Source of the DNA: an uncultured Agrobacterium sp.
GTDB lineage: Bacteria > Pseudomonadota > Alphaproteobacteria > Rhizobiales > Rhizobiaceae
Length of the DNA: 42,933 nucleotides
Reading direction: 5' to 3'
NCBI GenBank assembly: GCA_913777615.1
Contig: CAJYTK010000018.1
Location: 65,519 to 108,451 of the forward strand
Part shown: one piece after another, positions 8,217 through 17,329 of the stretch
Layout: the number at the start of each line of letters is the position of its first letter
Numbering within the stretch: position 1 is the first letter of the stretch
The notes under the pieces: generated by a model
Told to the model about the DNA's origin: nothing
The model's input: the letters and a program-made list of their open reading frames with translations, nothing else
Database searches by the model: none
Program-made: the position numbers and the translations under genes

Positions 8217-10712
8217 ATGGGCCTTCAAACCTATAATCAGAAGCGCAAATTCGACAAGACGCCGGAGCCGAAAGGCGAAGCGGCTGCCACCGCCGGCAAC
8301 AGTTTCGTGGTACAGAAACACGATGCCCGGCGGCTGCACTACGATTTCCGCCTGGAAATGGACGGCGTGCTGAAGAGTTGGGCGGTGACCAAAGGCCCGA
8401 GTCTCGATCCGAATGAAAAGCGGCTTGCCGTTCATGTCGAGGATCATCCGCTAAGTTATGCGGACTTCGAAGGCACCATTCCGAAGGGACAGTATGGCGG
8501 CGGCACCGTTATCGTCTGGGATCGCGGCACCTGGTCTTCAATCGGCGATGCGAAGAAGGCCTATCGCAAAGGCCACATGGAATTCGAACTCGACGGCGAG
8601 AAGCTGAAGGGCCGCTGGCATCTGGTACGGATGAAGGGAAAACCAGACGAGAAAAGGGAAAACTGGCTGCTGATCAAGGCGCATGACGAAGAGGCCAGCG
8701 ACACAATCGATCTGCTCGACAAGGCTGCCGATTCCGTCAATACCGGTCGCAGCATCGAGCAGGTGGCGAAAAAACCCGAGGACACTTGGAATTCCAAGCC
8801 GGTGTCTTCAAAGGCCAAAAGCGCGAGGACCGTCAGCAAACAGGTGCATGATTTCCCAAAGGGCAGCCGCAAGGCTGCAATGCCCTCCTTCATAAAGCCC
8901 GCCTTGGCGACCTTGAAGAACTGGGCGCCGGAAGGATCTCGCTGGCTGCACGAAATCAAGTTCGACGGGTATCGTCTGCAGGCCAGGATCGAGAAGGGTG
9001 AAGTCGTGCTCCTCACCCGTAGCGGGCTGGACTGGACGGAGAAATTCGGAGAGGCCATCCGCCAATCGCTCGCCGCACTGCCGGTGGAAACTGCCATCAT
9101 CGACGGCGAACTGGTTGTCGAAAAGCAAAGTGGCGTTTCCGACTTCTCCGCACTTCAGTCCGATCTTAGCGAGGGTCGGCATGATCGTTTTCGCTACTAC
9201 CTCTTCGACCTGCTCTATCTGGATGGCCGGGACCTGCAGGAAGCGCCACTTGTGGATCGCAAGGCGTTGCTGGAAAAACTGTTACCCTCCGACGACCCTG
9301 TGCTGCGCTACAGCGCGCATTTTCAAGAGGACGGAGAAAAGGTTCTCCAGAATGCCTGCTCGCTTGGACTGGAAGGTGTCATCTCTAAGGTCGCCGAGTC
9401 TCCCTACGTCTCCGGGCGCAAGGGACAGTGGATTAAGTCCAAGTGCAGCAGCGGTCAGGAATTTGTCATCGGAGGCTATACGCTGTCTTCCTCATCGGAC
9501 GAGGCTATCGGCTCTCTGGCGCTTGGCGTTTACGAGAATGGCAAGCTTCGGCATGTCGGCCGGGTGGGAACCGGCTTCACCGGCGCGACCGCAGAGATGA
9601 TCTTTAACAGGCTCAAACCTCTGACGCAGACAGAAAGTCCCTTCTCGCAGAAGCTTACAGCACTTGCCCGGCGCGATCTTCACTACGTCAAACCGCAGCT
9701 TGTCACGGAAGTCGAGTTTCGTGGCTGGTCCGGCGATGGCAATCTTCGCCACGCCTCCTTCAAAGGATTGCGCGAAGACAAGGCACCCAAGGAGGTCAGC
9801 CGGGAGATAGAAGACGTAACAAAGTCTAAGACAGGTGGCGCAACACAGACACCACAGACGAAGATCAAATTCACCCATCCCGAGCGGGTCTATTGGCCGG
9901 ATCAGAAGACTACCAAGGCAGACCTGGCCGACTATTATGCCACGGTGTGGGAGTATATTGCACCCTACGTCACAAATCGCGCACTTTCCCTGCTCCGCTG
10001 CCCGGAAGGGATCGACGGCCAAACATTCTTCCAAAAGCACCCCTGGCGCGGCATGAATAAAGCGATCGGTTCGATTAAGGACCCGAAAGACCGCGCGGGC
10101 GAACCGCTTGTGGTCATCAGCGATTTCGATGGCATGATGGCGCTCGTTCAATCCGCAGTGCTTGAAATTCACCCTTGGGGTTCGAGCACCAAGGCTTGGG
10201 AAAAGCCGGACTTGATCACCATGGATCTCGATCCGGGGAAGGACGTGGTATGGAGCGCGGTGGTCGAAGCCGCGCTTGATCTCAAATCCCGGCTGGAAGC
10301 GGCGGGGTTGGCAGCATTCGTAAAGACTTCCGGCGGCAAGGGCCTGCATGTCGTCGTACCCCTTGAGCCGAAGGCGGGCTGGGCCAAGGTAAAGAGTTTT
10401 GCGAAAAAGCTTGCGACTGACATGGGCAGAGATGAGCCGGATAAATATCTGGCTGTCGCAACGAAGGCCAAACGCAATGGTCGCATCTTCATCGATTATC
10501 TGCGTAATGGGCGCGGAAGCACGGCGGTCGCACCCTATTCCACTCGTGCGAGGGCTGGCGCGACTGTGTCGATGCCGCTCGAATGGCCCGAGCTTTCCAC
10601 TGTCAAAGGACCGGCGGAGTTCAACGTGAAGAACACGCCGAAGCACGTCAAGGAGAGGAAGACAGACCCATGGGCCGAATTCTGGGCATCCGCCAAGCCG
10701 CTTCCTGGTTAA
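8217..10712 (+). CDS. ligD: Multifunctional DNA ligase D (phosphoesterase-ligase-polymerase)
   Basis: An 831-residue protein with all three LigD activities in the order PE-LIG-POL. Residues about 20-160 are the 3'-phosphoesterase, with HDARRLHYDFRLEMDGVLK and PKGQYGGGTV. The ATP-dependent ligase follows, with the nucleotidyl-transfer motif EIKFDGYR; Lys248 is the adenylated residue. The C-terminal primase-polymerase starts near 540 with THPERVYWP and carries metal ligands in DLDPG (Asp670, Asp672) and the SGGKGLHV motif. Ku lies four bases upstream, forming a minimal end-joining operon. The gene converges on the second Ku with only 15 bp between stop codons. Confidence 0.96.
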   Translation: MGLQTYNQKRKFDKTPEPKGEAAATAGNSFVVQKHDARRLHYDFRLEMDGVLKSWAVTKGPSLDPNEKRLAVHVEDHPLSYADFEGTIPKGQYGGGTVIVWDRGTWSSIGDAKKAYRKGHMEFELDGEKLKGRWHLVRMKGKPDEKRENWLLIKAHDEEASDTIDLLDKAADSVNTGRSIEQVAKKPEDTWNSKPVSSKAKSARTVSKQVHDFPKGSRKAAMPSFIKPALATLKNWAPEGSRWLHEIKFDGYRLQARIEKGEVVLLTRSGLDWTEKFGEAIRQSLAALPVETAIIDGELVVEKQSGVSDFSALQSDLSEGRHDRFRYYLFDLLYLDGRDLQEAPLVDRKALLEKLLPSDDPVLRYSAHFQEDGEKVLQNACSLGLEGVISKVAESPYVSGRKGQWIKSKCSSGQEFVIGGYTLSSSSDEAIGSLALGVYENGKLRHVGRVGTGFTGATAEMIFNRLKPLTQTESPFSQKLTALARRDLHYVKPQLVTEVEFRGWSGDGNLRHASFKGLREDKAPKEVSREIEDVTKSKTGGATQTPQTKIKFTHPERVYWPDQKTTKADLADYYATVWEYIAPYVTNRALSLLRCPEGIDGQTFFQKHPWRGMNKAIGSIKDPKDRAGEPLVVISDFDGMMALVQSAVLEIHPWGSSTKAWEKPDLITMDLDPGKDVVWSAVVEAALDLKSRLEAAGLAAFVKTSGGKGLHVVVPLEPKAGWAKVKSFAKKLATDMGRDEPDKYLAVATKAKRNGRIFIDYLRNGRGSTAVAPYSTRARAGATVSMPLEWPELSTVKGPAEFNVKNTPKHVKERKTDPWAEFWASAKPLPG

Positions 10713-10727
10713 GATGAACGTGGATTT

Positions 10728-11510
10728 CTAGGACTGTAAGCTCTTCTTCAGCGCGTCCATGATATTGATGACATTGCCGCCCTTTTTCACCGGCCCTGGC
10801 GAGGTCTTTGTCTTCGACTTCGGCCCGCTCTTCGCTTTTGTCTTCAGCAGCTTCTGTACCTTTTTCTGCACGGTATCTTGTACCAGAGACGGCTTCCAAT
10901 TCGTCAGTTGCTTGTCGATCTGCTTATCCAGCGCCTCTTGCAGCTCTTTGTCGATCTTTATCTTTTTGTCGATCGTATCGACGGCCTCGCGAACCTCGTC
11001 GCCATAATGCAGCGTCCAGAGGATGATGCCCTTGCCCGACGGCTCCAGCAGCACCGCGTGCTCGCGGCGGTAAAGCACCAGGCGGGCGATGCCCACCACC
11101 TTGTTGGCCTTCATCGCTTCACGAATGACGCTGAAGGCTTCTGCCCCGATCTTGTCTTCCGGTTTGAGAAAGTGCGGTCGATCGTACCAGATCCAATCGA
11201 TGGAGCCTGCGGGCACGAAGGTCTGGATATCGATGGTTCTGGTGCTTTCCAGGGCGACCGCATCGATCTCGTCATCCTCGAGAAGCACGAAGTCACCGTC
11301 CTCCTTCGGGAAACCCTTCACCTGATTTTTTTCCGCTACGGGCCGGTGCGTGACACTATCCACGTAGCGGCTTTCCACGCGATTTCCGGTTTCGCGGTTG
11401 ATGACGTGGAAACGGATCTTGCCGCTTTCAGAGACTGCGGGCGTGAGTGACACCTTTGCCGTGACAAGCGACAGTCTCAGGTGACCTTTCCAGAATGTCT
11501 GTCTCGGCAT
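10728..11510 (-). CDS. ku: Bacterial Ku protein (NHEJ), second copy
   Basis: A 260-residue Ku protein starting MPRQTFWKGHLRLSLVTAKV, with FHVINRETGNRVESRYVD and YDRPHFLKPEDK as conserved segments. The C-terminal 45 residues are very rich in Lys and Pro, typical of DNA-binding tails that extend Ku. The start ATG at 11510 is chosen because the Ku domain starts there; the open frame further upstream encodes nothing Ku-like. It differs clearly from the first copy, so it is a paralogue and not a recent duplicate. Rhizobia often carry several Ku genes, and different copies can act under different conditions or as partners. Opposite orientation to ligD means it has its own promoter or shares one with the upstream phosphoribosyltransferase. 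Confidence 0.94.
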   Translation of the reverse strand: MPRQTFWKGHLRLSLVTAKVSLTPAVSESGKIRFHVINRETGNRVESRYVDSVTHRPVAEKNQVKGFPKEDGDFVLLEDDEIDAVALESTRTIDIQTFVPAGSIDWIWYDRPHFLKPEDKIGAEAFSVIREAMKANKVVGIARLVLYRREHAVLLEPSGKGIILWTLHYGDEVREAVDTIDKKIKIDKELQEALDKQIDKQLTNWKPSLVQDTVQKKVQKLLKTKAKSGPKSKTKTSPGPVKKGGNVINIMDALKKSLQS

Positions 11511-11586
11511 GGAAACTCCTCGGAGGCGACGATTTCTTCCAACAGCCTCTTCTAATCCCCGGAGCGGAGATGAAGTTCCCCGACTA

Positions 11587-12258
11587 TCAGATCCAGCCCT
11601 CTCCTTCTTTCTGCAACAAAGGCGTGGAGAAGGCAGTACGGACGCGCAGTGGCCACTTTTGGTCGAGCTTTTCCAACGCCTCTCGCCAGCGCTCGGATTG
11701 CAGCATGGCAGCACCAACGACGACCGGCTCGATACCGGATGCACCCAACAGGGAGAGGCCCGCGACAATGGAGGTACCGGAGGAAATAACATCGTCAATG
11801 AGCGCCACGCGCCTCCCTTGCAGAAGCGGCAGCATGCGGGGATCGACATAGAGGCGCTTTTCCTGCTGCGTCGTAATGGACGACATCGGCACCGAGAGCG
11901 CATCGAGATACCAGAATTTCCGCGACGTACCGAGCGGTACATAGCGTGAATGGCCGAGGCGACGCGCCACTTCGCTTGCGAGCGTCAGGCCAAGGGTGGG
12001 CAATCCCACGACCACATCCGGTTCGAAGGCCTTCAGCTTGGCAGCAAGATCATCCGCCAGCACCCCCAGCACCTCGAAGGAGGCCTGATTGATAATCAGG
12101 GAGGCCAGCGCATGCGCTCCATCGGCAAGCGGACGGATCGGCAAACGCAGTTGCCGCCCATCGTCCAACGTCACCGGGTAGAAGCCGACCTTCGTTCCTT
12201 CGGTGGGAAAGCTGCCTGGCTCATGTAGCTCCTGCCAGAACTCGTGAGGCTCCATCAT
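11587..12258 (-). CDS. Phosphoribosyltransferase-family protein
   Basis: A 223-residue soluble protein with a type I phosphoribosyltransferase fold. The PRPP-binding signature is VALIDDVISSGTS at residues 151-163, preceded by the typical hydrophobic strand DVVVGLPTLGLTLASEVARR (81-100). The hood region and substrate residues do not point to a named enzyme such as adenine or orotate phosphoribosyltransferase. The start is ATG 12258 or 12255; the frame is open further upstream but nothing conserved is seen. It lies 76 bp upstream of the second Ku gene on the same strand and could be co-transcribed with it. Its substrate is unknown; purine or pyrimidine salvage is the family default. Confidence 0.82.
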   Translation of the reverse strand: MMEPHEFWQELHEPGSFPTEGTKVGFYPVTLDDGRQLRLPIRPLADGAHALASLIINQASFEVLGVLADDLAAKLKAFEPDVVVGLPTLGLTLASEVARRLGHSRYVPLGTSRKFWYLDALSVPMSSITTQQEKRLYVDPRMLPLLQGRRVALIDDVISSGTSIVAGLSLLGASGIEPVVVGAAMLQSERWREALEKLDQKWPLRVRTAFSTPLLQKEGEGWI

Positions 12259-12406
12259 GCGTCTTTCCCCATCATTTGTTTCCTCAACATCGTCTGCATT
12301 CCTGTTAAATTTCCTATTAAATTCAACGTACTTTTGCACTACAAATACCTCTGATATCCGGGCAACACTGCTCGGCTTCCACACACAAATCCCAAGGACT
12401 TCACTG

Positions 12407-13579
12407 ATGACTGCGTCGATCATGACCGCCGAAGAGCTTTCCTATCTGACGGCGCTGCGTCGCGATCTGCATGCCCATCCAGAGCTTGGCTTCGAAGAGG
12501 AGCGGACGAGCCAGATCGTCGCCTCGCTGCTGGAGAAGGCGGGAATCTCCGTCCATCGCAGTCTGGGGATCACAGGTGTGGTCGGCACGCTTCAGGTGGG
12601 AAACGGCACGCGCCGGATCGGGCTGCGCGCAGACATGGACGCCCTTGCCATGCCTGAACTCGCGGAGCGACCGTATAAATCGACCAGACCGGGCAAGATG
12701 CATGCCTGCGGTCATGACGGACACACCATCATGCTTCTCGGTGCTGCCCGCGTACTTGCGCAGACCAGAAACTTCTCCGGCACCGTACACTTCATTTTTC
12801 AGCCTGCGGAAGAGGGTCGCGGCGGTGCCAGGAAAATGGTCGAAGACGGGCTCTTCGAGCTTTTCCCCTGCGATGCGGTCTATGGTCTGCACAATATGCC
12901 CGGCCTCGATACTGATGAGATGGCGGTGGTGGAGGGGCCGCAGCTTGCGTCTTCCGACAGCTGGCGCGTGGTTTTCAAGGGCGTCGGTACCCATGGCGCA
13001 AAACCGCATCTCGGGCGCGATCCGATCACGGCCGCAGCAAGCTTTCTCGCTTCGCTGCAGAGCATTGTCGGACGTGTGGTCGATCCGCTGCAACCCGCAG
13101 TCGTCAGCGCCTGCTCGCTTCAGGCGGGGGATCCGAATGCGCTGAACGTGATTCCCGATCTCGTCCATATTGGCGGCACGGCCCGGGCCTATGCGGCTCA
13201 TGTGCGCGATCAGTTGGAGGAAGAAATCGGCCGTCTGGCGCACGGCACTGCATCGATGTTTGGCATTGAGGCCAATTACGAATTCATCCGCCGCATCCCG
13301 CCTGTGGTCAATGAGGCGAGCGCGACCGAGCGCGCATTGAAGGCGGCGCGAAGCGTGTTCGGAGCCAAGGTGCGCACGGCCTTTCCGCCGTCCACTGCCG
13401 GTGACGACTTCGCTTTCTTTGCCAGCGAAGCACCGGGCTGCTACGTGTGGCTGGGCAACGGACCTGCCGTGGACGGCGCACTGCACCACAACACCTCCTA
13501 CGATTTCAACGATGATGCGATCGCATCCGGCGTTGCCTTCTGGAAAACGCTGGTGGAGCAGGAATTGGCGGCGCAATAG
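12407..13579 (+). CDS. M20-family amidohydrolase (hippurate hydrolase / N-acyl-amino-acid deacylase type)
   Basis: A 390-residue cytoplasmic metallohydrolase that cleaves amide bonds of N-acylated amino acids or similar compounds. It has the M20D pattern: RRDLHAHPELGFEEERTS near the start, GLRADMDALAM, the metal motif KMHACGHDGHT, QPAEEGRGGARKMVEDG and GLHNMPG. The Cys-His metal ligands and the catalytic Glu pair are present. The dimerisation domain follows (about 170-300). The ATG at 12407 has AAGGA upstream; a longer frame beginning near 12257 overlaps the divergent gene and carries no conserved sequence. It converges on the adenine deaminase gene with six bases between stops. The natural substrate cannot be read from sequence. 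Confidence 0.92.
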   Translation: MTASIMTAEELSYLTALRRDLHAHPELGFEEERTSQIVASLLEKAGISVHRSLGITGVVGTLQVGNGTRRIGLRADMDALAMPELAERPYKSTRPGKMHACGHDGHTIMLLGAARVLAQTRNFSGTVHFIFQPAEEGRGGARKMVEDGLFELFPCDAVYGLHNMPGLDTDEMAVVEGPQLASSDSWRVVFKGVGTHGAKPHLGRDPITAAASFLASLQSIVGRVVDPLQPAVVSACSLQAGDPNALNVIPDLVHIGGTARAYAAHVRDQLEEEIGRLAHGTASMFGIEANYEFIRRIPPVVNEASATERALKAARSVFGAKVRTAFPPSTAGDDFAFFASEAPGCYVWLGNGPAVDGALHHNTSYDFNDDAIASGVAFWKTLVEQELAAQ

Positions 13580-13585
13580 CCGCGT

Positions 13586-15379
13586 TTACGCCAGAACCTC
13601 GAGTATCGGCGTTTCCAGTAGCTTTCCCGTCAGCACATCGGCAATGCCCATATCGGTCTGGTGCGGGCCGATATTGCACGCGAGCGTCGCGCCAAAGCAG
13701 GCCTTGAAGACGAGATAAGGCGGCTGCCACTCGACCACCTTGCCGACAGCCTCTCGCACCGCTTCGAAACCTGCGGCGACCTCGGTCAGTGGCGCATCGG
13801 ACACAAGACCGGAGAGAGGTAGAGGCAGCAGAGCCGTCACCTTTCCGCCGGAGGCCACAGCCATACCGCCGCCCGCCGTGATAATCGCGTTGGCAGCGAG
13901 TGCCATATCCGTCTCGTTATCGCCGAAGACCGTCAGGTTATGACTGTCATGCGAGACGGTGGTCGCGAACGCGCCATTCCAAGTTCCCCATCCTGTCAGA
14001 AAACCTATACGCGTCACAGGCTCAGCCTTACCATGCCGGTGCGTGACGGAAATCATCGTTGTTGCCTCTGGCGGCACAACGAAGCCATCGATCACATCGG
14101 CTTCGATCTCTCCCGATTGGGTGAAGCGGGGTTTATCGATGGTGGCAAGACGCACGCGCTTTCCCTCGCTCTTCACCCGGAAATCCTGAGGCGAGCGCAG
14201 CGACAGCTTCATGGAATGTTTCAAGGGCGCCGCATCAACCGTGGGGACATCAATGATCATCCGCCCCTGTTCGACAACCGGCGTGCCGCTGACCAGGACA
14301 TGGCGGGCGGCAAATTGCGTCAGATCGTCGAAAACCACGATGTCGGCCCGGCGGCCCGCAGCTACAAGACCGAGATCGTTGCGCTGAAGGCGCGCGGCGG
14401 CATTGAGTGTCGCGGCCTGCAAAGCCCATTGCGGACGAAGACCGTAGCGCACCAGCCGCCTTACCACATCGTCCAACCCGCCACCCTTTAATAGATCGTC
14501 CGGGAAGACGTCATCGGTGCAGAGTGTTAGCGTAGGCGGCAGATGACCGAGCTTATTCAGGGCTTCGACAAATTCCGGCAGCAGATGATCGTGCGAGCCG
14601 CGCAGCTCGATCGTCAGACCGGCACGCAGCTTCGCCATCAAGTCCTCTGCCGAGGTCAGTTCGTGATCCGAGCTGACGCCGGCGGCCATGAAGGCGTTGA
14701 GATCGGCACCCGCCAAGCCACGCGCATGTCCGCAGATCAGCTTGTCGGCATGCAGTCCTTCCTGCAGAATAGCGCTCATGCGCGGATCGCGATCAATGAC
14801 GCCACGCATATTCATGACTTCAGCAACACCACCGACTTCCGCCCAGAAGAGAATTTCGGCGAGCGCAGTCGCATCGAAGTCGGCACCCGCCTGCTCCAAT
14901 CCGGGCGCCGACGGCACGCATGAGGGCGCAAGCAGGATTGTGCGCAGCGGCAAGCTGCGGCTGGCCGTTGACGCCCAACACATGCCATCCAGGCCATGCA
15001 CATTGGCAAATTCATGCGGGTCCCAGACGATTGTCGTGACACCCTTGGCCACCACCGCCGCAGCATAAGCCGCCGGTGTGACCATTGAACTTTCGATATG
15101 CATATGCGTATCGATCAATCCCGGCGCGATGTAACCGCCGCTGGCGTCCAGCACGTGCGCCGCATCCTGCCGAGAGCCGGAAGAATGGACACTCGCAATC
15201 AGCGGGCCGACGAGGCCGATGTCAGCTGGCCGCAATTCGCCGGTCACGACATCCACCAGAGTGCCGCCGGAAATCAGGATATCGAAAGGCGCATCACCCC
15301 GCGCTGCTGCGACGGCACGAATGCGCAGATCCGCGTCATTCATGCCATCGCGATCGACAACGATCGACGTTTCGCTCAT
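13586..15379 (-). CDS. ade: Adenine deaminase
   Basis: A 597-residue enzyme of the amidohydrolase superfamily converting adenine to hypoxanthine and ammonia. Seen motifs: DTHMHIESSMVTP carrying the HxH metal ligands, the metal-binding EVMNMRGVI, ICGHARGLAG, SSDHELTSAEDL and TLCTDDVFPDD with the catalytic Asp. Length and the C-terminal domain match bacterial Ade. Its start overlaps the nucleoside hydrolase stop by four bases (ATGA), so it is the last gene of the seven-gene operon. Together they would take a nucleoside to its base and then deaminate adenine. Related amidohydrolases can act on other amino-purines, so adenine is likely and not proven. Confidence 0.93.
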   Translation of the reverse strand: MSETSIVVDRDGMNDADLRIRAVAAARGDAPFDILISGGTLVDVVTGELRPADIGLVGPLIASVHSSGSRQDAAHVLDASGGYIAPGLIDTHMHIESSMVTPAAYAAAVVAKGVTTIVWDPHEFANVHGLDGMCWASTASRSLPLRTILLAPSCVPSAPGLEQAGADFDATALAEILFWAEVGGVAEVMNMRGVIDRDPRMSAILQEGLHADKLICGHARGLAGADLNAFMAAGVSSDHELTSAEDLMAKLRAGLTIELRGSHDHLLPEFVEALNKLGHLPPTLTLCTDDVFPDDLLKGGGLDDVVRRLVRYGLRPQWALQAATLNAAARLQRNDLGLVAAGRRADIVVFDDLTQFAARHVLVSGTPVVEQGRMIIDVPTVDAAPLKHSMKLSLRSPQDFRVKSEGKRVRLATIDKPRFTQSGEIEADVIDGFVVPPEATTMISVTHRHGKAEPVTRIGFLTGWGTWNGAFATTVSHDSHNLTVFGDNETDMALAANAIITAGGGMAVASGGKVTALLPLPLSGLVSDAPLTEVAAGFEAVREAVGKVVEWQPPYLVFKACFGATLACNIGPHQTDMGIADVLTGKLLETPILEVLA

Positions 15380-16302
15380 CGGCTTGCCTCTTGCAGAAGC
15401 GCGCCAAGAATGGCCTCTCGCGCAAATTCAGCATCGACGCTTTGCGCATAATGGGCATTGAAGCGCTCGGCATGGGCAGGCCGCGCCTCCACAACCGTTC
15501 GCCCTCGGGTAAGAACACCGTGCAATTCAATATCGATACGGGCCTGTTTCCAGGTAACTCTCTGTGGAGCGACGATGGCAACGGCAGCGCAAGGATCGTA
15601 AAGCGCCATGGCGTCGCGTCCCCGGCTGATGGCGATATTGATGAAGCCTTCCAGCATGTCGGCCAACAGCTTTGCGTTTTTGCCGCCCGCTTCACGGATA
15701 GGGGTTACATCCGAAAGGGAGGCCGTTACCTTGCGGCAGAAATCGAGATCGACCATGCGCAACGGAAGTTCGTGTGAGATAACAATCGCTGCGGCTTCCG
15801 GATCGGCAAAGGCGTTGAATTCGGCAGACGCGGTATGATTGCCAAGCGTAACGCCACCGCCCATCCAGGTCAGTTCGGTGATGCGGGCAGCAAGCTCTGG
15901 CTTGGCAAGACAGGCCGCTGCGATGTTGGTGAGAGGGCCAAGCGCCAGGATGCGCTTCTCCCCTTCCCCATCGGCCAGCCACTGGCAAAGAGCTTCGAAG
16001 CCATCGGACGCGAACAGATCATCCACTAAGGGAAGCGTGGTGCCGACGGTCGGAATACCGGTTTCGCCGAGAATGCGCTGTGCAGTTTCGATTTCACCCA
16101 GCACGGGCTTTTCACGCCCGGCATGAATTGGAAAGCGCCAGGAAAAGGCGGACGCCGCGCCGGCAGCGTTCCTGCGCACCTGATGGAGCGGCGCGTTGCC
16201 GAAGACCAGCGACACACCGTCGATCGGCAGGTCCGATGCAGCCACCACCAGAATGGCAGCGATATCGTCGAAGCCCATATCGGTATCGATCCAGAGGCCC
16301 AT
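15376..16302 (-). CDS. Nucleoside hydrolase (IU-NH family)
   Basis: A 308-residue cytoplasmic hydrolase cutting the N-glycosidic bond of nucleosides to base and ribose. The calcium-binding N-terminus is present as DTDMGFDDIAAIL, a variant of DTDPGxDDAxA. The ribose-binding loop TASAEFNAFADPEAA is conserved, and the late metal Asp lies in LYDPCAAVA. At this last site the usual catalytic His of HDP is replaced by Tyr, which suggests a non-standard leaving-group activation or base preference. It starts one base after the ATPase stop (on the minus strand) and overlaps adenine deaminase, so adenosine-like substrates are likely. The family is certain; the exact nucleoside is not. Confidence 0.9.
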   Translation of the reverse strand: MGLWIDTDMGFDDIAAILVVAASDLPIDGVSLVFGNAPLHQVRRNAAGAASAFSWRFPIHAGREKPVLGEIETAQRILGETGIPTVGTTLPLVDDLFASDGFEALCQWLADGEGEKRILALGPLTNIAAACLAKPELAARITELTWMGGGVTLGNHTASAEFNAFADPEAAAIVISHELPLRMVDLDFCRKVTASLSDVTPIREAGGKNAKLLADMLEGFINIAISRGRDAMALYDPCAAVAIVAPQRVTWKQARIDIELHGVLTRGRTVVEARPAHAERFNAHYAQSVDAEFAREAILGALLQEASR

Positions 16303-16303
16303 C

Positions 16304-17329
16304 TTAGCTGAACACCTTCAGGCTGGCCGCCTTTTCAATGGGCAGATCGAAGGCCAGACGTGCGCCGATTTCATGAGCTGGCAGGGCTGCATCGACCTCG
16401 GCCTTAATGGTCCCGAGCGCGCTGTCCAGCAGATATTCGCGGCTGCTGCCCGCAAAAGACGTGCCGCGCACGGTTCCCTCAAAAGGACCTGAACCGAGGG
16501 TTACCATGCGCGGCCTCCATGCCAGTCCCGCCGTACTCGGAACCTGGCCAGAAAGCGTAATGCGTCCAGCGTCTGTCTTTAGCGCCGTGCCTTCCAGACG
16601 GAAAATATTTTCAAAGCCGACAAAATCGGCAACGAAGGCCGAAACAGGAGCATTATATATTTCTTCCGGCGTTCCGATCTGCTCAATCGCGCCGTTCTTC
16701 ATCACAACTATGCGATCAGCCAGTGCCAGGGCCTCCACCTGATCATGCGTGACGAAGATCATTGTCACGCCCGTTGCCTTCTGCACACGCTGCAACTCGG
16801 TGCGCATTTCCAGACGAAGTCGCGCATCGAGGTTGGAGAGTGGCTCGTCGAGTAGCAGGACTTTCGGGTCCATGACCATGGAACGGGCAAGCGCCACGCG
16901 CTGCTGCTGACCGCCGGAAAGTTCTGCCGGCTTGCGCGAGGCAAAGCTTGAGAGACCGACAGATTTAAGGCCCGATGCCACCTTCGTATCAAGATCACTG
17001 CCTTTCATGCCCTTCAGCCGCAGACCAAAGGCGACGTTCTCATAGACGCTGAGATGCGGAAAGAGCGCATAGGATTGGAAGACGAGACCAACGGCGCGCT
17101 TGTTGGCGGAAACGCGCGTAATGTCCGCGCCATCCAGATCGATACGACCGCCTGCAACCGGCATCAGCCCGGCAATCGCACGCATCGTGGTGGTCTTGCC
17201 GCAGCCGGAGGGGCCGAGCAGAGCCAGAAGCTCGCCCTTGCGGATATCGAGATTGAGCTTTTCGACGGCCATTGTGGAGCCATAAGCCAGCGAAAGGTTC
17301 TGCAGCGAGAGGTATTGTGCGTCAGACAT
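16304..17329 (-). CDS. ABC transporter ATP-binding protein (PotA/FbpC-like)
   Basis: A 341-residue ATPase energising the two permeases encoded just upstream. Walker A is GPSGCGKTTT, the Q-loop sits in GLVFQSYALFPHLSV, the signature is LSGGQQQR, Walker B is VLLLDEPLSNLDARLR, and the switch His is in FVTHDQ. The last 100 residues form a TOBE-type regulatory domain as in spermidine, iron or sugar importers. The start ATG at 17329 overlaps the upstream permease stop by eight bases; a longer open frame is only the shadow of that permease gene. Substrate is set by the binding protein; genomic context points to a purine nucleoside-like compound. Confidence 0.94.
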   Translation of the reverse strand: MSDAQYLSLQNLSLAYGSTMAVEKLNLDIRKGELLALLGPSGCGKTTTMRAIAGLMPVAGGRIDLDGADITRVSANKRAVGLVFQSYALFPHLSVYENVAFGLRLKGMKGSDLDTKVASGLKSVGLSSFASRKPAELSGGQQQRVALARSMVMDPKVLLLDEPLSNLDARLRLEMRTELQRVQKATGVTMIFVTHDQVEALALADRIVVMKNGAIEQIGTPEEIYNAPVSAFVADFVGFENIFRLEGTALKTDAGRITLSGQVPSTAGLAWRPRMVTLGSGPFEGTVRGTSFAGSSREYLLDSALGTIKAEVDAALPAHEIGARLAFDLPIEKAASLKVFS

